Below, one piece after another: positions 23,138-36,136 of a stretch of 64,000 bases of DNA (position 1 is the stretch's first letter; each line of letters begins with the position of its first letter). The DNA is from Epiperipatus broadwayi. Taxonomy: Eukaryota > Onychophora > Udeonychophora > Euonychophora > Peripatidae. The stretch spans positions 16,368,935-16,432,934 of the forward strand of contig JAQFVV010012402.1 in the NCBI GenBank assembly GCA_028023455.1, read 5' to 3'. Below the pieces are notes generated by a model. The model had not been told where the DNA came from and did not search any database. It was given only the letters and a program-made list of their open reading frames with translations. Both the position numbers and the translations under genes were made by a program.

Positions 23138-24836
23138 AGTTGATTACTTGAGTAGCTAGACAATTTACTCATGTAAGAAAGACAAAAACAAAACATATTT
23201 GTAGTCAGACTAATTAATTTATCTCACCATATTTATTTTTATTTTAAAAATATGTACAAATTAAATTATTCACAACCATGATTTGACATTTATGAAACTT
23301 TCAAATGCTCTCTCATAACTTTTTTCTGTTTTAAAAAGGAGATAAGCCATTAGTTGTTAATTTGCAATTTTATCTTTCTTTAAAGAAATAATTTGAAATT
23401 CATTCAATGCTAATTATCAATCTGGACATGAGAAGAAAGCATGACCAGCACTTTTGATGTAGTCATGAGACAATGAAGAGTTATTATTGACATGTAGTAT
23501 TAATATTTTTTATATTTTATTTGCTAATTTAATATTATTATATATCTCAAAAAGTAATAATAATCAATCTTTTTAAACTTATAATTTAGCCACCTTGTAT
23601 TCATTTATTAATTTTAATAAATTAATAAAATAATGTAATTTTGAAATACTACAGTTAAAACAAATATCTTACTGAAGATATTTAATGAATTATAATATTT
23701 GGTAGTTCATGTAATGGTAATAAAGGTTAATTAATATTTGATAGACATTTGTAATAGAGTCTATTAATATTTGATTAGATTACAGAATAAACTCTAATGT
23801 GATCTGCAAGCATATTTAAAATTAAAATGTTTGTGATGCAGATATGGATATATAGAATTTGAATTGCTTATAAAAATAAAATGTGATATGGCTTGTTGAT
23901 TAATTTCATAGCAGATGAAATACAATGGTCATAGTAACTTTCCTTATCAGTATCCAATAGCCATCCTGGTAACCAATATTCTGACATAAGATCATCCATA
24001 GATATTACTGTAACAATTATTAAAATAATATTGCTAATTACTAATTATTTTATTATTAAAATAAAAGTCACATACAAAAAACAATTTTGGTAGAAGTACA
24101 CAATCTACAAACTGTCAGATTCTGTTACTAACAGTTTAGTTTGTTAGACTGGGCAAAATCCCAGAATTTCAATAGTTTGAAAAGCAAAATTTACTAAGAT
24201 ATATTCTAGATTCAATAAATTATTTGAAGTGAGACTTGTAAAGTCATTATCAAGTGATTTTTTTGGGGAGTCAGGAATGTAGTTTCCCTACAAAAGGAAT
24301 TACCTTTTTTGTGTGTGATTCAAATGCACTGAAATACATAAATAGAAAAACTAGTCATAAAAATGATGCTGTGTTTATCATAATTTGTTATATATTTAGT
24401 TCTCTACCTGGAAACAGATACTATGACCCAACCAATAATATTATCATATAATACATGATGATAAAATAATATGATAGTAAAAAAAAAATGGTTTTATTGT
24501 TTCAATATCAATATTGAAACTAGACTGTTGTTTTTTTTATATATATTCTTAAATAAATCATTTATGTGCTCAATTTGCATTTGGTTTGTTAAGGATGATT
24601 TTATTTCTGAATTTTATTTCCCAAAGAATACTACTTAAAAGATAAGTATCAGATTACATAAATCCAAATCTGTTTTTAGAATATCAATTCAAAGTAAATC
24701 TCACCTATTTGAACTTATTCATAAATTAATGTGTTTTTTAAAGATTTAAAATTATATTATCAAATTAGGAACAGTATTTCACTCTAATCTATTCCAGAGT
24801 TATTTATCATAAGTTTGAATAAAACTATGCCTATTA
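23138..24836. other. unassigned AT-rich sequence
   Basis: No gene or known repeat. A 65-codon frame at 24254-24451 has no recognisable features. Confidence 0.5.
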
Positions 24837-25372
24837 TTTATTCATCTATCTATCTTTTCATCAGTCTGTCTGTCCATTTGTGTATAAATATAATAATTTA
24901 TCTACCTACTTATATGCCAGTCTCCTGACTACCTACATATCTTCTGTCCATATATCTATCTATTTGTCTATCTCTATCCATCTATCTGTCTATCTACTAT
25001 ATCCTAACTATTTATCTAATTCCTAACTATGTACCTATTAAATTACTTATTTACCTGCTTATTTATGTATCTACTCATTTACTTATATATCTATTTATTT
25101 ATCTAACTATATATTTACTTATCACCATAACTATCTACCTCAATCAATCTATCTACATACTTATCTGTCTGTCTACTTATTTATCTACATATTTATCTTC
25201 AAGTTTATCTACGTATCTACCTTCCTATCTATCTATTTATCTTTCTTATCTATCTAAATAGCTATCAATCAATCTAGATATCTATCTTTCTGTATGTATA
25301 TATATTCAAATAGTTATGTGTTCACATATCCACCTATTTTTCTATTTATCTGACTACCCATTCAGCTAACTA
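24837..25372. repeat. long degenerate CTAT/CTGT-type tetranucleotide repeat
   Basis: About 530 bp built from imperfect ATCT, TTAT and CTGT units (tctatctatct, gtctgtctgtc, tttatctacat). It is an old, mutated microsatellite. Confidence 0.9.
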
Positions 25373-25734
25373 AAAATGATTAGCTGTTTTTATTGCAATT
25401 TTTATTATTATTAATCATTTATTGCAAATTCTTATAAAACTATTTTGAAAACTTTTCTATGAATGTTTTATTGTTATTATTATTAGTTGCCTAGATAAAT
25501 ATTAACAATATGCTGGATATTTAAATAATGAAAATCTAATGTATAATTTATTCTTCATTTATTAGTGCATTATGTTAAACATTACTTATAATACATAAAA
25601 AATGACTTTTTAAAATGAATATTGTTCTACGTATACATTAGCAGTGCTATATTCATAAACTCAACTGTTTCAAATCGAGATATATATAATATTTAAATAT
25701 ATGTATATTATCTATACTAAACTTAATGTAATTA

Positions 25735-26012
25735 TAGGGACTTGAGCTCAGGTCTTCAAGATCCCTAAATCTATCCAATCCATTTTATACAACTGACATA
25801 TATGATCACATACATGTGAAAAAGTTAAATGATCTCCAATATTCGTATTTCGTGATCTGGACAAACTGATGAATGCTGGTTCAGCACGACAAACATATAT
25901 TGAAGATCATTTATCTTTTTCATATATATGTGGTCATGTATGTCGATTGTATAAAATAAATTGGATAGCTGAAGGGTGCTTGAAAATCTGAGTTCATCGG
26001 GTAAACTAAGAA
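25735..26012. mobile_element. Family B fold-back copy
   Basis: 25735-25850 is the 3' part of family B in minus orientation (gacttgagctcag, atacaactgac, tgatcacatacatg, gatctccaatatt). 25851-26012 is plus orientation. The two halves meet inside the ribozyme: the minus half ends at CGAAATACG (core GAAA plus stem III) and the plus half begins at stem I (TGATCTGG). Confidence 0.72.
25853..25911 (+). ncRNA. hammerhead motif, family B, core partly decayed
   Basis: Intact CTGATGA (25866-25872), but stem II reads ATGCTG..CAGCAC and GAAA has become GACA. Outer stem I TGATCT pairs perfectly with AGATCA. Confidence 0.5.
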
Positions 26013-26673
26013 TTTTTTCAACAGGTTGAATTAACTAAAAAGTAACAACATCACAAACTTTGAGCCAATACAAGCATTAAACACATCATCGATATAAATA
26101 TTTATTAAAAAAAAGTAATACTTTTTTTTATAAATTATTAATAGTGGATATTATATTATAATTTTTTTTATTTTTTGCATTAGAAATTTGTAAAAAAATA
26201 TTTGAAGTAAACAAAAATATGTTGTTGTTTTTTTAAAAAAGGATTATACATACTTATTATCATTAAACCTATTTTATATATATATTAGTAGTATCTATAG
26301 CAACAGCTACTGTGTTATCCTTATTACATACATACAATGACTGACAAGATTCAATCATAAGACAAGTGCTATATAGTATTAACTAGAATCAATGAAAACC
26401 ATTTTAACATATAATACAAAATCAGATTTCTTGCTATTTAATACCAAGCTTTGAGATGGATATTGAAAATTACTGAGAATTGCTTTTAATGAATATATCA
26501 TGTGTGTATCATGGAAATATTGTTAATATTGTGTTTTTATCAAAAAATTTATTAAATGTGGTAGAAAAATAGTGAAAGGTAAGGTCTTTTAATTAATTAT
26601 CCTAACTTAGAAACCGAAAGAGAGAAATAATCTCAATACTTTAAGTCAGAAAAGTCAGCTGTTCAAATATAAG

Positions 26674-28850
26674 ATGGATTCCAGTAGTGCTACCCAGGCT
26701 GAGCAAGGCAACGAAAAGTCTACATTAAGTACCCAGGAAAAAGACTTTAAAATTATGAACAGTTTTTTAAAATCTTATAAAGCTGTTCAAAATAATACAG
26801 ACCTGCCTAAAAATGTCCAAAACATTTCCCAGAAGCAAGGGGGGAAACCATCCATTTCCAAAACATCCAGGCAACTGAATCAAAAACACGACACTATTTT
26901 ATCTAATTAAACACAAGAAACATCAATGAAACATTAGAAATCCTACAAAACAAGACCAAGCCACATATACAAGAGGATGATCTACTCAGCTCCTCAAAAA
27001 ATTAGCAAAATAATTTGAAAAATACATTGTCACAAAGAAATTTGAAATCACAAATGTATAAAAATAAAAAGACCGCAAATATTAAAAATGAAGAGAGCAT
27101 TTCACTGGAATCTGCTGAACTGCAGTGAAACTATGTGACTCACCAAAAGATTGACATAGGCAACTTACTTTTGAAGCTGAATCAAGCAAAAATAAATGGA
27201 AAACATCACCCCAAAAGGTTTCTAACCTTAATAGTCTTTCACAAAGAGATTCAAATCAAAATTTTAATGCAGAAACTCCCCGTAACAATGTTAAAAGTAA
27301 CCGTGATAATTTTAATATGCTGTCAACATTTCATATGCAAACAGAAAAAAATAGACTTGACTCAGAGTCCCCAATCTTAAATGCTAATTCAAACATTCCA
27401 AATAAACAAGTAATTAACACTGCTGCAACTGTTCAAAGACCTTTATATACGGAGTAAGCCAGACCCAAAACAAACTTTTCCAATCAATACAATATACAAA
27501 ATTATGCATTGACAATAGAAAAAGGGAATGTCAACAAGGAAAAACAATGTATACAAGCTCAAACTCTGAGTCTCTCCCTCTTCGACTTCGATGAGAAAGA
27601 AATCCATGATACTGATGAGCTATCCAAACAGCTCCCAGATTAAAACAACTTGAACCTAAACCTTGAAGACCATCACACCATAAGCAATGAATTCAATGTA
27701 AGAATACCTCCAATCTCACATAATTCCTTTTCAAATTATCATAACAACAACACTCTCATACTAAGCACCACCAATAGGAATTTTAACTTGTTCCTATTTT
27801 CAACAGAAGAACTTTTCACACTAATCAAAAAACAAAACCTTGGTGAAACAATCAAAAGGGTGTATCACCACCCAAATAAGAGGTATTTGCTTATTGAATT
27901 CTACAACTTGTTGCAGAGAGAACTTTTTGAAAGGAAGTAGAACACCCTGAACTGATATTTTTTATCAAAGTTGACATGAACAGACCAAGAATGGCATATG
28001 GACTTATGCACAACTGTTACTTCAACTTCTCCCAAAATGACTCATGATGAAATATGGCACTATAACCCATTTCAAATATCTTTCTGAGAGGCGGGAAGGG
28101 ATTAAGCTCATATCCAACAGTGCTGCACTTTTTTAAAACTCAGTGCTGATATCTTGCTAACAGATCTGCCTTCCATATTGGAAAAGAACAGATGCTCTAT
28201 CTTTGTGTCAATATGTGGAGTGTAACCCAAATGCTACCTGTGTGAGGACAGGACTCATCTCGTAAAATCCTATCACAAAAATATCTGCCATAAATGCAAT
28301 GCAAAGAACAGCAGAAACCATAGATGCATCTCAGATGGCCTAGATTCACAATCTGGCTATCACTTAAAATGCATCAAAACCCCCAATTTCCTGCAAGGTG
28401 GGTCAAAGGAATCAAAAACCTATTTCAAACAACCAATTAACCAACAACGTATCTCCCAAGAGCTGATGGAAACTGGCCAAACTAGTGTGATTGTAAAAGA
28501 TGGAGATATGGACCCCGTTTCCACCCCCATAGTCAAGTGCTTAGATGACCTCACAAAACAGTGCAGCTTGTCCTTCCCAGTGATAGTTACCTCAACCAAC
28601 AAGTAGACCCTCAGCCAGACAAGGCTACAAATAACAAATTCAAAAGGAAAATTCAAAACCACTCTGGTTCACAGATGGAAGAGACTGGCATGGACTCGGA
28701 CTTGATACATGACCATGAGCCTCAACTGGTGACCAAACCAAGGATCCCAAGGAATAGAAAAGACAAAAAGCATACCAAACTGTTTGATGCAAAAGTGGAT
28801 GAAATGCTGGCTGATACCCATAATGGCGTACTGAAACTCAAAGTATAACA
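26674..28850 (+). pseudogene. ORF1 (nucleic-acid-binding) of the L1/Tx1-like LINE, fragmented
   Basis: The reading shifts between frames. The 5' piece (78 codons from 26674) is polar and Gln/Lys-rich. A piece at 27650-27940 contains LFSTEELFTLIKKQ and YHHPNKRYLLIEFY, resembling the RNA-binding domain of LINE ORF1 proteins. Around 28225-28325 a zinc-knuckle pair is visible: CYLCEDRTHLVKSY (fourth ligand changed to Tyr), then CHKCNAKNSRNHRC. A Lys-rich C-terminal piece ends at 28848. In intact elements this protein binds element RNA and helps form the RNP. No intact product is possible here. Confidence 0.6.
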
Positions 28851-28999
28851 ATTGGATCCATAGGTTTGGACCAATTGGATTCAATGCACAATAACTTTGA
28901 ACTGCAGTCCAATGGTTTGCACAGACTGGAGGATCAAATAATATTGACAGAAGACCCATGCTCTAACCAATAATCCAAAGCCATTTCACTCACCACTCT

Positions 29000-31900
29000 G
29001 TCATCACATATATGATCCTAAAATAGAAGGAATCAACATCAGGGGTCTAAATTCCCTTGACAGTGTGATTGCCTTAAAGAGGTGGCTGGACAGAAGTCAA
29101 CTTCAAATAGTATATCCAAGACAAAAGTTATATTGGCAGTCCAACCACAAGATTAGCCAATTTCTTCCTGAATACAGAACATTTCAGTACTATCCATCTA
29201 ACTCAGCCTCATCATGTGTAGCACTCTTAATTAATAGAAAATAAATTATGGAAAATGTAAGACACTTTATCTGAGCAGTGAAATATTAATTTTGGACATT
29301 GATTGCTCATGCATCTCTATAATTTACATCTATTTTCAAAACAACTATAACCTGATTCTGTCAGCAATAATCAAAATCAATGCAGTAATCTTCTCAGTGG
29401 TGTCACCAATAATATTATTTTGGAGATTTTAATGTGAGCTATCAGCATTTCAATTTAAAATATCTATGCCTGTTCAACAAGTTGTTCTTGTGTGGAGAGG
29501 GTTGTTTTCTGCTGAACTCATACTCTTTCTACACAGCAACACACATCTCTAATTGATTTATTGTACTACATGCCAGAATTACATCACAATATCAAAGCCA
29601 AATTTCAAATTGTGACATTCTCAGACTATCTAGCCCTGTTGATCTCCTTACATCTTGATCCCATGGCACAGGCTCTGTCACCTCATATGAGAACCATCAG
29701 GTTATTAAACAAGCCCAAAACACCTGAATGGATTTTCTCAGAGGCATGTATTCTTTCAGAAGATACAATTACTTTCATTGTCACCATTACATGCTTGGTC
29801 AGCTTTTTTGGGAATATTGATTTCCCTAATTAACACCTTCACCTGGAAGACCAAAGGAACAAACATGCTGCTTGAAGAGCTAGACCAAATTGGCAGTAGG
29901 GTCAGTGCCATGGCATAGACAATGGCCAGTGTGGGGGGCATGTGCCTCAAAAAGCAATATTTAGACAAGAAGAAGATGCTTACCCAATACCTTGGCACCA
30001 AGAGGGCCAAAATCTATCTATCCATGCAGCACAATTGGACTCACAGTTACCTTCACTGGGCAATTGGTTCTACAAGGTATCCATTTCCTGCCATGATCTC
30101 AATTGATGGCAATAATTTTGGAGGGACCAATGTGCTTAATAAGATCCATGAATTCTTCAAGAATAAATTCCAGAACCATAGATTTGAGACAGGTGACATC
30201 TGGGATAACATCAATGAGCAGGAAAATCATGACATCTCTGAGGTGCACATTTTGCAGCAGCTGCAGTCCTATCCTGAAAGCATTCACCAGGGACTGCATG
30301 GCATTCCGAGGTTCATTCTCATTCATCTAAGCAAATTCACTGTGCCAATAATATGAAAAGTAATAAACATCCTTGCAGGAAATTTCCAAATCACTAAGCA
30401 AATTCACTGTGCCAATAATATGCAAAGTAATAAACATCCTTGCAGGAAATTTCCAAATCACCCCTGATATCTACCCAATAACCCTCATATCATTCATGAA
30501 GAAACAGATAAACCTCTCCAGCCTCTCTAATATCTACCCAATTTCTATGACACCATTCTTTATCAAAACCATTGATTCAGCAGCAACTGCTCTCTTGCAT
30601 GATAGTGCACCAATTTGTCTGCAAGGGCTCTTCCACCATTGAGTCCATGTGGCATTTCATGCTCCTAGTGGAACATATAAGACATTATAGAAAGTCTACA
30701 CCTATAGTGGTCCAATTGGACTTTGCTGCAGCTTTTTATTCTGTAGTACTATCAAAATTACTCTATCTTTTTAGACAGTATGGGATGCTTATGGTTTACA
30801 CCTGGATCATTGGCAATCTCCTACAAAACAATGATTTTCACATCACTGGATGGTTGTCTGGCTCTGAGGTTTAGACTGCATCTCTCTATTCCCCCCTCTT
30901 AGCACTCTATTCTTCATAATGTACATCAACCCTTACTTAAAAACATTGAATGTGAACTACCTGGGATATTTGTGCCAGCCCTTAGAGAAGGCATTTATCA
31001 TGTATTGTTTGTTGATGATGTTACTGTCTTCCTCCCATTGCAGAAGCTCCTACAGTGGCTACATCAAATCTTAGATAGGTATACCACAAAGTTCAACCTC
31101 AGTATAAACCTCTCCAAATCATCCATTTGAGGATTAACAAAGGCATTGTTGTGCTCTCAATCTATAAGGCCAAGCCATAAAACTTCCTTGTAATTCCAGT
31201 AGCAACCAGAAAAGAAATGCAGCAATCCATCCTGAAAAAAACTACAAAAGTGGTCAGATCTCTAGCCATGATCTGCCTATCACTCCCTGGCAAGGTGTCA
31301 CTACAAATCATGATGATATTTCTGCACATCAATTACGACCTCCCAATCATAAAGCCAACCAAGTCCTTTCAGAATTAAATCAAGTCAATCTGCTCCAAAT
31401 TGCTTTGGAATGGCAAATGTGTAGCCATCAGCTTGTCCAGAGCACAGAAGTCTCAAGAACTGAATGGACTTAGCTACACGCACTACATCTATTCTATGCT
31501 TAAAAAGCGATCACTGTCTTAAGCACAATCCATCTCAATCTCGAAAAAGATCAAACATGTTTACCTTTGAACCTACTGATACTCTGCTGCCACTTCCAAG
31601 CAAATGGATTAAGAACTTAAAAAAACACATGTTTACAGGCTCATGTACTCCAAACAAGACAAAATTAAGAACTGAAAAAAACACATGTCTACAGGCTCAT
31701 GTACTCCAAACAAGACAAAATGCCAACTCAATTAAATCTCTGCAACTGTCTAATTATTCAAAGGTCAAAAATTTGGGCTTATGAACCCAAATATATTGAT
31801 TTTGTTCTAAAATACAACCTCATCTCTCTTCCCAATAATTACTTTCTAGTGTGGAGGAGAGATTTCCAAAAGCTGGAGCCACTGTGCAGCCTATGCAAGA

Positions 31901-32145
31901 TTGGCAATGACACCCTACAACAACTTTTCTTCCATTGTCTCTTTCTTGGTCAGCTGCAAGCTAAGATGGTATCCAACATTCCTCCTAACAGTACAAACAT
32001 GCTATCACTCTCTCAAGCATTCAAAAATGGTATTTTTGCAGTTGTTCGAATAGCTGTTTTCATCTTTTTCTCAATTTGGCTCACAAGGTGCATGATGGTG
32101 TTCAAACCAACCAATGTCAGCCTTGGCCAGTTTGCCTGTGGATAA
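29000..32145 (+). pseudogene. ORF2 (endonuclease and reverse transcriptase) of the L1/Tx1-like LINE, fragmented
   Basis: Endonuclease pieces: INIRGLNS at about 29032, VALLINRK near 29220 and GDFNVSYQHF near 29425. RT pieces: YPISMTPFFIKTID near 30535, VVQLDFAAAFYSV near 30710 and the catalytic box FVDDVTVFL near 31007-31035, still intact in its own frame. C-terminal zinc segment: CSLCKIGNDTLQQLFFHC at about 31888-31941. Stops and frameshifts occur throughout. Two local tandem duplications (about 68 bp near 30329-30464, about 60 bp near 31611-31728) post-date insertion. Intact ORF2 nicks DNA and reverse-transcribes the element at the target; this copy cannot. Confidence 0.75.
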
Positions 32146-32335
32146 TGAAGAAGCTCAGGAGCACATATTGACTTCTGGCTCCTGAAAGACTCCATGAAGA
32201 AACCTGGTCACAACACAATCTTCTGGTCGATAAGTAATAAACTCAGACTTCCTACTCCAGTTCATGTTTACAATGTGTGCATAAATCCAATATAACTAAA
32301 ACAACTTCATGAATAAATTCTTTTCTTAATAAAAA

Positions 32336-32887
32336 AACAAGTCTTTTTTATGATAAAATTTATTTTTTAAATTATACACATTAAAACACCAATAAAATAA
32401 TTAACAAAAATGTAGATTTATAAAAAAGATATTGAAGAAATAAATTGAAAGAGAACACACTTTTACACATGTACATTCTATACACATTTAGATGTATGTA
32501 TAAGTAAAGCATTCACATGATTAACCTTTCTTAATCATATATCACTTATGTAATTATTTCACATAAAAAAAAAACAGGTTCCATTAATTGATCACCACAC
32601 ACCAAGTCAACTGACAGAAGTTGCTATTTAAATTCCATTCATATTTATATTGTACACTTAGTGAATAGCATTGTTTCATTTTTTTTTTTTTTCGAAAAAT
32701 TATGATTAGTTTTAAGACTTTTAAATGAAATTTTGCAAAAATAAAAATACTGCATCATATTTTTCTTTTAGAATAAAAGTTTTTAGCAAGAGGGGGAAGA
32801 AATCTAAAATAGAATTAGAAAAAAAAAAAAATTTTCTCTCTCTCTTTGTAAAGACAACTTTTATAATGTATAAAATAAACAAAAGTC
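32336..32887. other. unassigned AT-rich sequence
   Basis: No gene. It has poly-A/T runs and a CTCTCTCT patch at 32834-32846. Confidence 0.5.
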
Positions 32888-32990
32888 TTGCATTAGTGGT
32901 CGAGAGATCAGCGCAACTGCCTTGCACTTGCAGGCAGTTGCCCGGGTTGCAGGTTCGCATCCCGGCCAATGCTATGACACTTATAAAATA
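32888..32990 (+). mobile_element. tRNA-derived SINE, best-preserved copy
   Basis: A box TGGTCGAGAGA and B box GGTTCGCATCC are well spaced. The first bases GCATT can pair with AATGC of the 3' motif (CCGGCCAATGCTATGAC) like an acceptor stem. A long ACTGCC/GGCAGT hairpin stands where the anticodon arm would be. The A/T tail begins after CTATGACACTTA. It is not a functional tRNA, because the anticodon arm is too long and anomalous. Confidence 0.82.
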
Positions 32991-35900
32991 AACAAATGTG
33001 AAATCAGACTAAAAATTAGTCTGTAAAAATAAAAAGTTTGTAAAACTTTCAAAAATGTAATTAATTAGTTTATAAAATTTTAGATTGATAATAAAATCAA
33101 AATCAATAGTTGAATTAATTAAAAAACTGTAAACTATCTTATCGAGGTAGTAGATGAATCTGAACAGATTAAGATTAAGGCAAATGTAAAAATCAGTTAA
33201 TTAAAGAATTGTAAAATTAATTAAGAGACAGATTCAAATCAAGATAAAATAAAACAAAGAGAGAGTTTAGATACAAAAGTTATATATTGGTTATTGTTCT
33301 TCAGTTGTGACTGCAATCTGCTAGATCATTTATCATTTGGGTTTGTGATATTGTAAACACAATAGTAAGCCAATCATTAAGGCCTCAGCCATCAACTATT
33401 CTGCCTGAATCAGTACCTGGAATCATATGTTGAGAGTGTAAAGTAGAAGCTGCTGCATACCTTCTCTCTCTCTCTATTTGACATAAACCTGGAAGGAAAC
33501 AATGGAGGATCAGAAGGCCAACTGGTTGGAAAATAAAACAAATGAAAACCTAGATAAAGATACTTTTAAATATATTCTGATCGCAGTCTAGAGTCTTTTT
33601 TTTTTAAATGAATGAATTTTAATTAACTGACTATTATAACTATAGCCTAAAGTCATTTATATTTTTCTTATGTCAAATCTTTTCTTATGTCATTTTATAT
33701 TATATTAACTATATGTATGCATGAATAATTAAATATTAATGTTTGCTTTAATTGTTATTTTGTCTATTTTCTCTTTCTCTCTTGTCACTGCATCACCAGT
33801 AAATTAATGTAGAGTTATTTTATGTGTTAAGTAAATATGCTGGACCCTGAGATATTTCAAGTGCTGGATTATGTGTCTGTCATCCGAAGCATGTTGATTA
33901 TATAACTTGAGGTTGATACTCAAACAAATAAAATGCTTTGGATAGCAGAGGTTTGAATAGAAGTTGAGGTGGGCCATGATCTGGAAATGTGATCATGTTA
34001 TGCTTTGCATAGGTCAATCTGATCATAGTATCATTGATGGTTTATGCTATTAATTGTATTCTCCCCTCTGCTTGAAAGGCCGGTCTGTTCATATAATTTT
34101 AAAAATATAAATTTAAAATTATTTTAAAAGGGATTTAAACTCAATTAAATAATATGGTTGTGAATAAATTTACATATATATGGGCTAATTATTACAAGTG
34201 TTAATCTTCCATCTTTTAAATCTATTCATAATTCTTTCATTTCCAACATACATATGTTCCCATTTTACACAATTAAATTAAATAATATTTATAAAAAAAA
34301 ATTGAAATATGAGTAACAATCAATATAAATATGTATATTCTCTCCAAAATATTAATATAAATATATAAATTTAAGAAAATGTTTACAATAAAAAAATAAA
34401 ATATTGAGATCTCTTATTTATATATTGAAAGGATATTCCATATGAATAAATGCAATCCCTATTTTGGTTATGTATGCTAATATATAATTATAAATATGAA
34501 AAAAGTGATTATACAGAAAGTGAATTATTGGTTTTTATGTTGGGTTTGGGAAAAGATAAGGGTGATTTAGATATAAAGGCCATAGAGTTGACAAAGATTA
34601 TGTTGTGGAAATGGGATGGAGCAGAATATGGGAAAACTTAGACTGGGGAATAGAAAATAAAGTGGCTAACAGATTTCTTTGGGCATAATTGCTGAGAGAT
34701 TCTTGACTTCGTTTAAGGAGAAGCTGCAGTACATCACATCACATATAGTGTACAAACTAAATATCAATGCAAGTTTAAGTAGAATATTTAGCTGATGGCC
34801 TAGTATTAGATTATATAATAATACATACAATTTCATCTGGGTTCAAACATTATAGTGTTTAAATATCAGGTTATCATTGCAGCTAGTATTTATAAGAATT
34901 AAAGATGGCTGAAAAATTAAAGATGGCTGTTGGATGCATAAATGCAAATCCAGTGATTATCAATGATGCTACTGTTAAAAACTAGTTTTGGAATTTAGAT
35001 GTGGAATACTATTACTGACTATTAAAGCTTACATTAAAATAAATTGTGCATTTACTGTAAATGAAAATAAATACCACTTAGATAGATAGGTAAAAAAGTT
35101 AAATATTAAGAGATATGGTTGAATAAAAAGCTATAAAGAAGGTGTTTTTTGAACCTTAAGTATTTATTTATTTATTTATTTCACAAAGAAATATAAACAT
35201 TTTATGTAAAATAGTGATTACTGTGCTACATGGGTTAGTGAATGATGGAAGTCTTTTCTTACTAATATTCTTAGCACTATTCTCCAAATGGTCTTGAATC
35301 TAAGTTCAGAGAACCATTACAAAAAATTTGCTCTGATATTTTGCAGGTGATGTTCTTATAGCAATTCTACTATCTCAAGATTACTACTAAAAAGATCAGT
35401 AAGAAAAAACCTTTACTACTACCAAAATGGCCACTGGTTTCCCTGACTAGACCTGGTTCTTTATTGTGCTATAGACAAAATAATTTATAAATAGATCTCT
35501 AAATGAGGAAATATTCCAATATCACTACGAATTTACCAGTGGTATTAGTTGATTAGCTAGCTTGATTAATTATATATATATAAATTTTCAGAATATTTTT
35601 TTTTCTAAAAATATGACAATCTTATCACTACTTACATATTGTCTTAAGTTTACAATTTTTTTTTTGTTAAATAAACATTATTTTAGATAACAGTTATGCA
35701 ATAAATACCCTTGGTAATTTTAGTAGAAATATTTTTAATCACTATTCTCTGATAAAAAAAAAAAACAGCCAATCAAAGAAAATGTTAAGGCTAATCTAAT
35801 TCTAAAATTAGAATGGTATATAAGCATATTTATATCAGTTCTAAGTTCATAACCCAATTATAAAATCTAAGCTATCAATAGTTATGCAAAACAATTTTAA

Positions 35901-36085
35901 ATATTGCAACGTTCATAAAAACCACACATTATATGAGTCCAATAAGAAAGACTGCTATACAATTATTTTAGTTTCCATAAAATACTTCGAAATAATATCC
36001 AATCTATATCGAAGTGTTATTATTTAAATTTTTCATCGAAATTTTTATTTTTTTGAAAGATTCTAAGTCAATTTAATTTTGCTAC
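32991..36085. other. unassigned AT-rich sequence
   Basis: No gene. Patches at 33300-33500 and 33800-34090 are less AT-rich but unrecognised. A 63-codon frame at 34450-34641 lacks family features. Short (TTTA)n at 35162-35180. Confidence 0.5.
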
Positions 36086-36136
36086 ATGCGGGTTCAAACC
36101 TTGAACTTCACGAGACACTTAACGAATAATCTAAGA
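36086..36136 (-). mobile_element. possible tRNA-like SINE remnant
   Basis: The plus strand reads GCGGGTTCAAACCTTGAAC then TTCACGAGACACTTAAC. This is the usual look of an antisense tRNA-derived promoter region (B-box complement followed by anticodon-arm and A-box remnants). Short and decayed. Confidence 0.3.

Larger units (their letters stand above)
26610..32335 (+). mobile_element. L1/Tx1-like LINE relic, near full length
   Basis: About 5.7 kb with an ORF1-like zone, an apurinic-endonuclease zone, a reverse transcriptase zone and a C-terminal zinc-binding segment in the canonical order. All are broken by stops and frameshifts. Local composition is richer than the flanks, and it ends near a poly-A-type stretch (aataaaaaaacaa, 32328). 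The clade call rests on domain order, the FVDD-type RT box and a CSLC...FFHC C-terminal motif. Confidence 0.78.

Noticed and set aside
24837-25372. CRISPR-like or satellite array
   Set aside because: No constant repeat/spacer structure; it is a degenerate tetranucleotide microsatellite.
30099-30330. Overlapping plus and minus 75-codon frames
   Set aside because: Mutual shadows within the L1/Tx1-like relic without motifs of their own.
32888-32975. Functional tRNA gene
   Set aside because: A and B boxes are present, but the anticodon arm is overlong, the T arm is irregular, and copies carry SINE tails.
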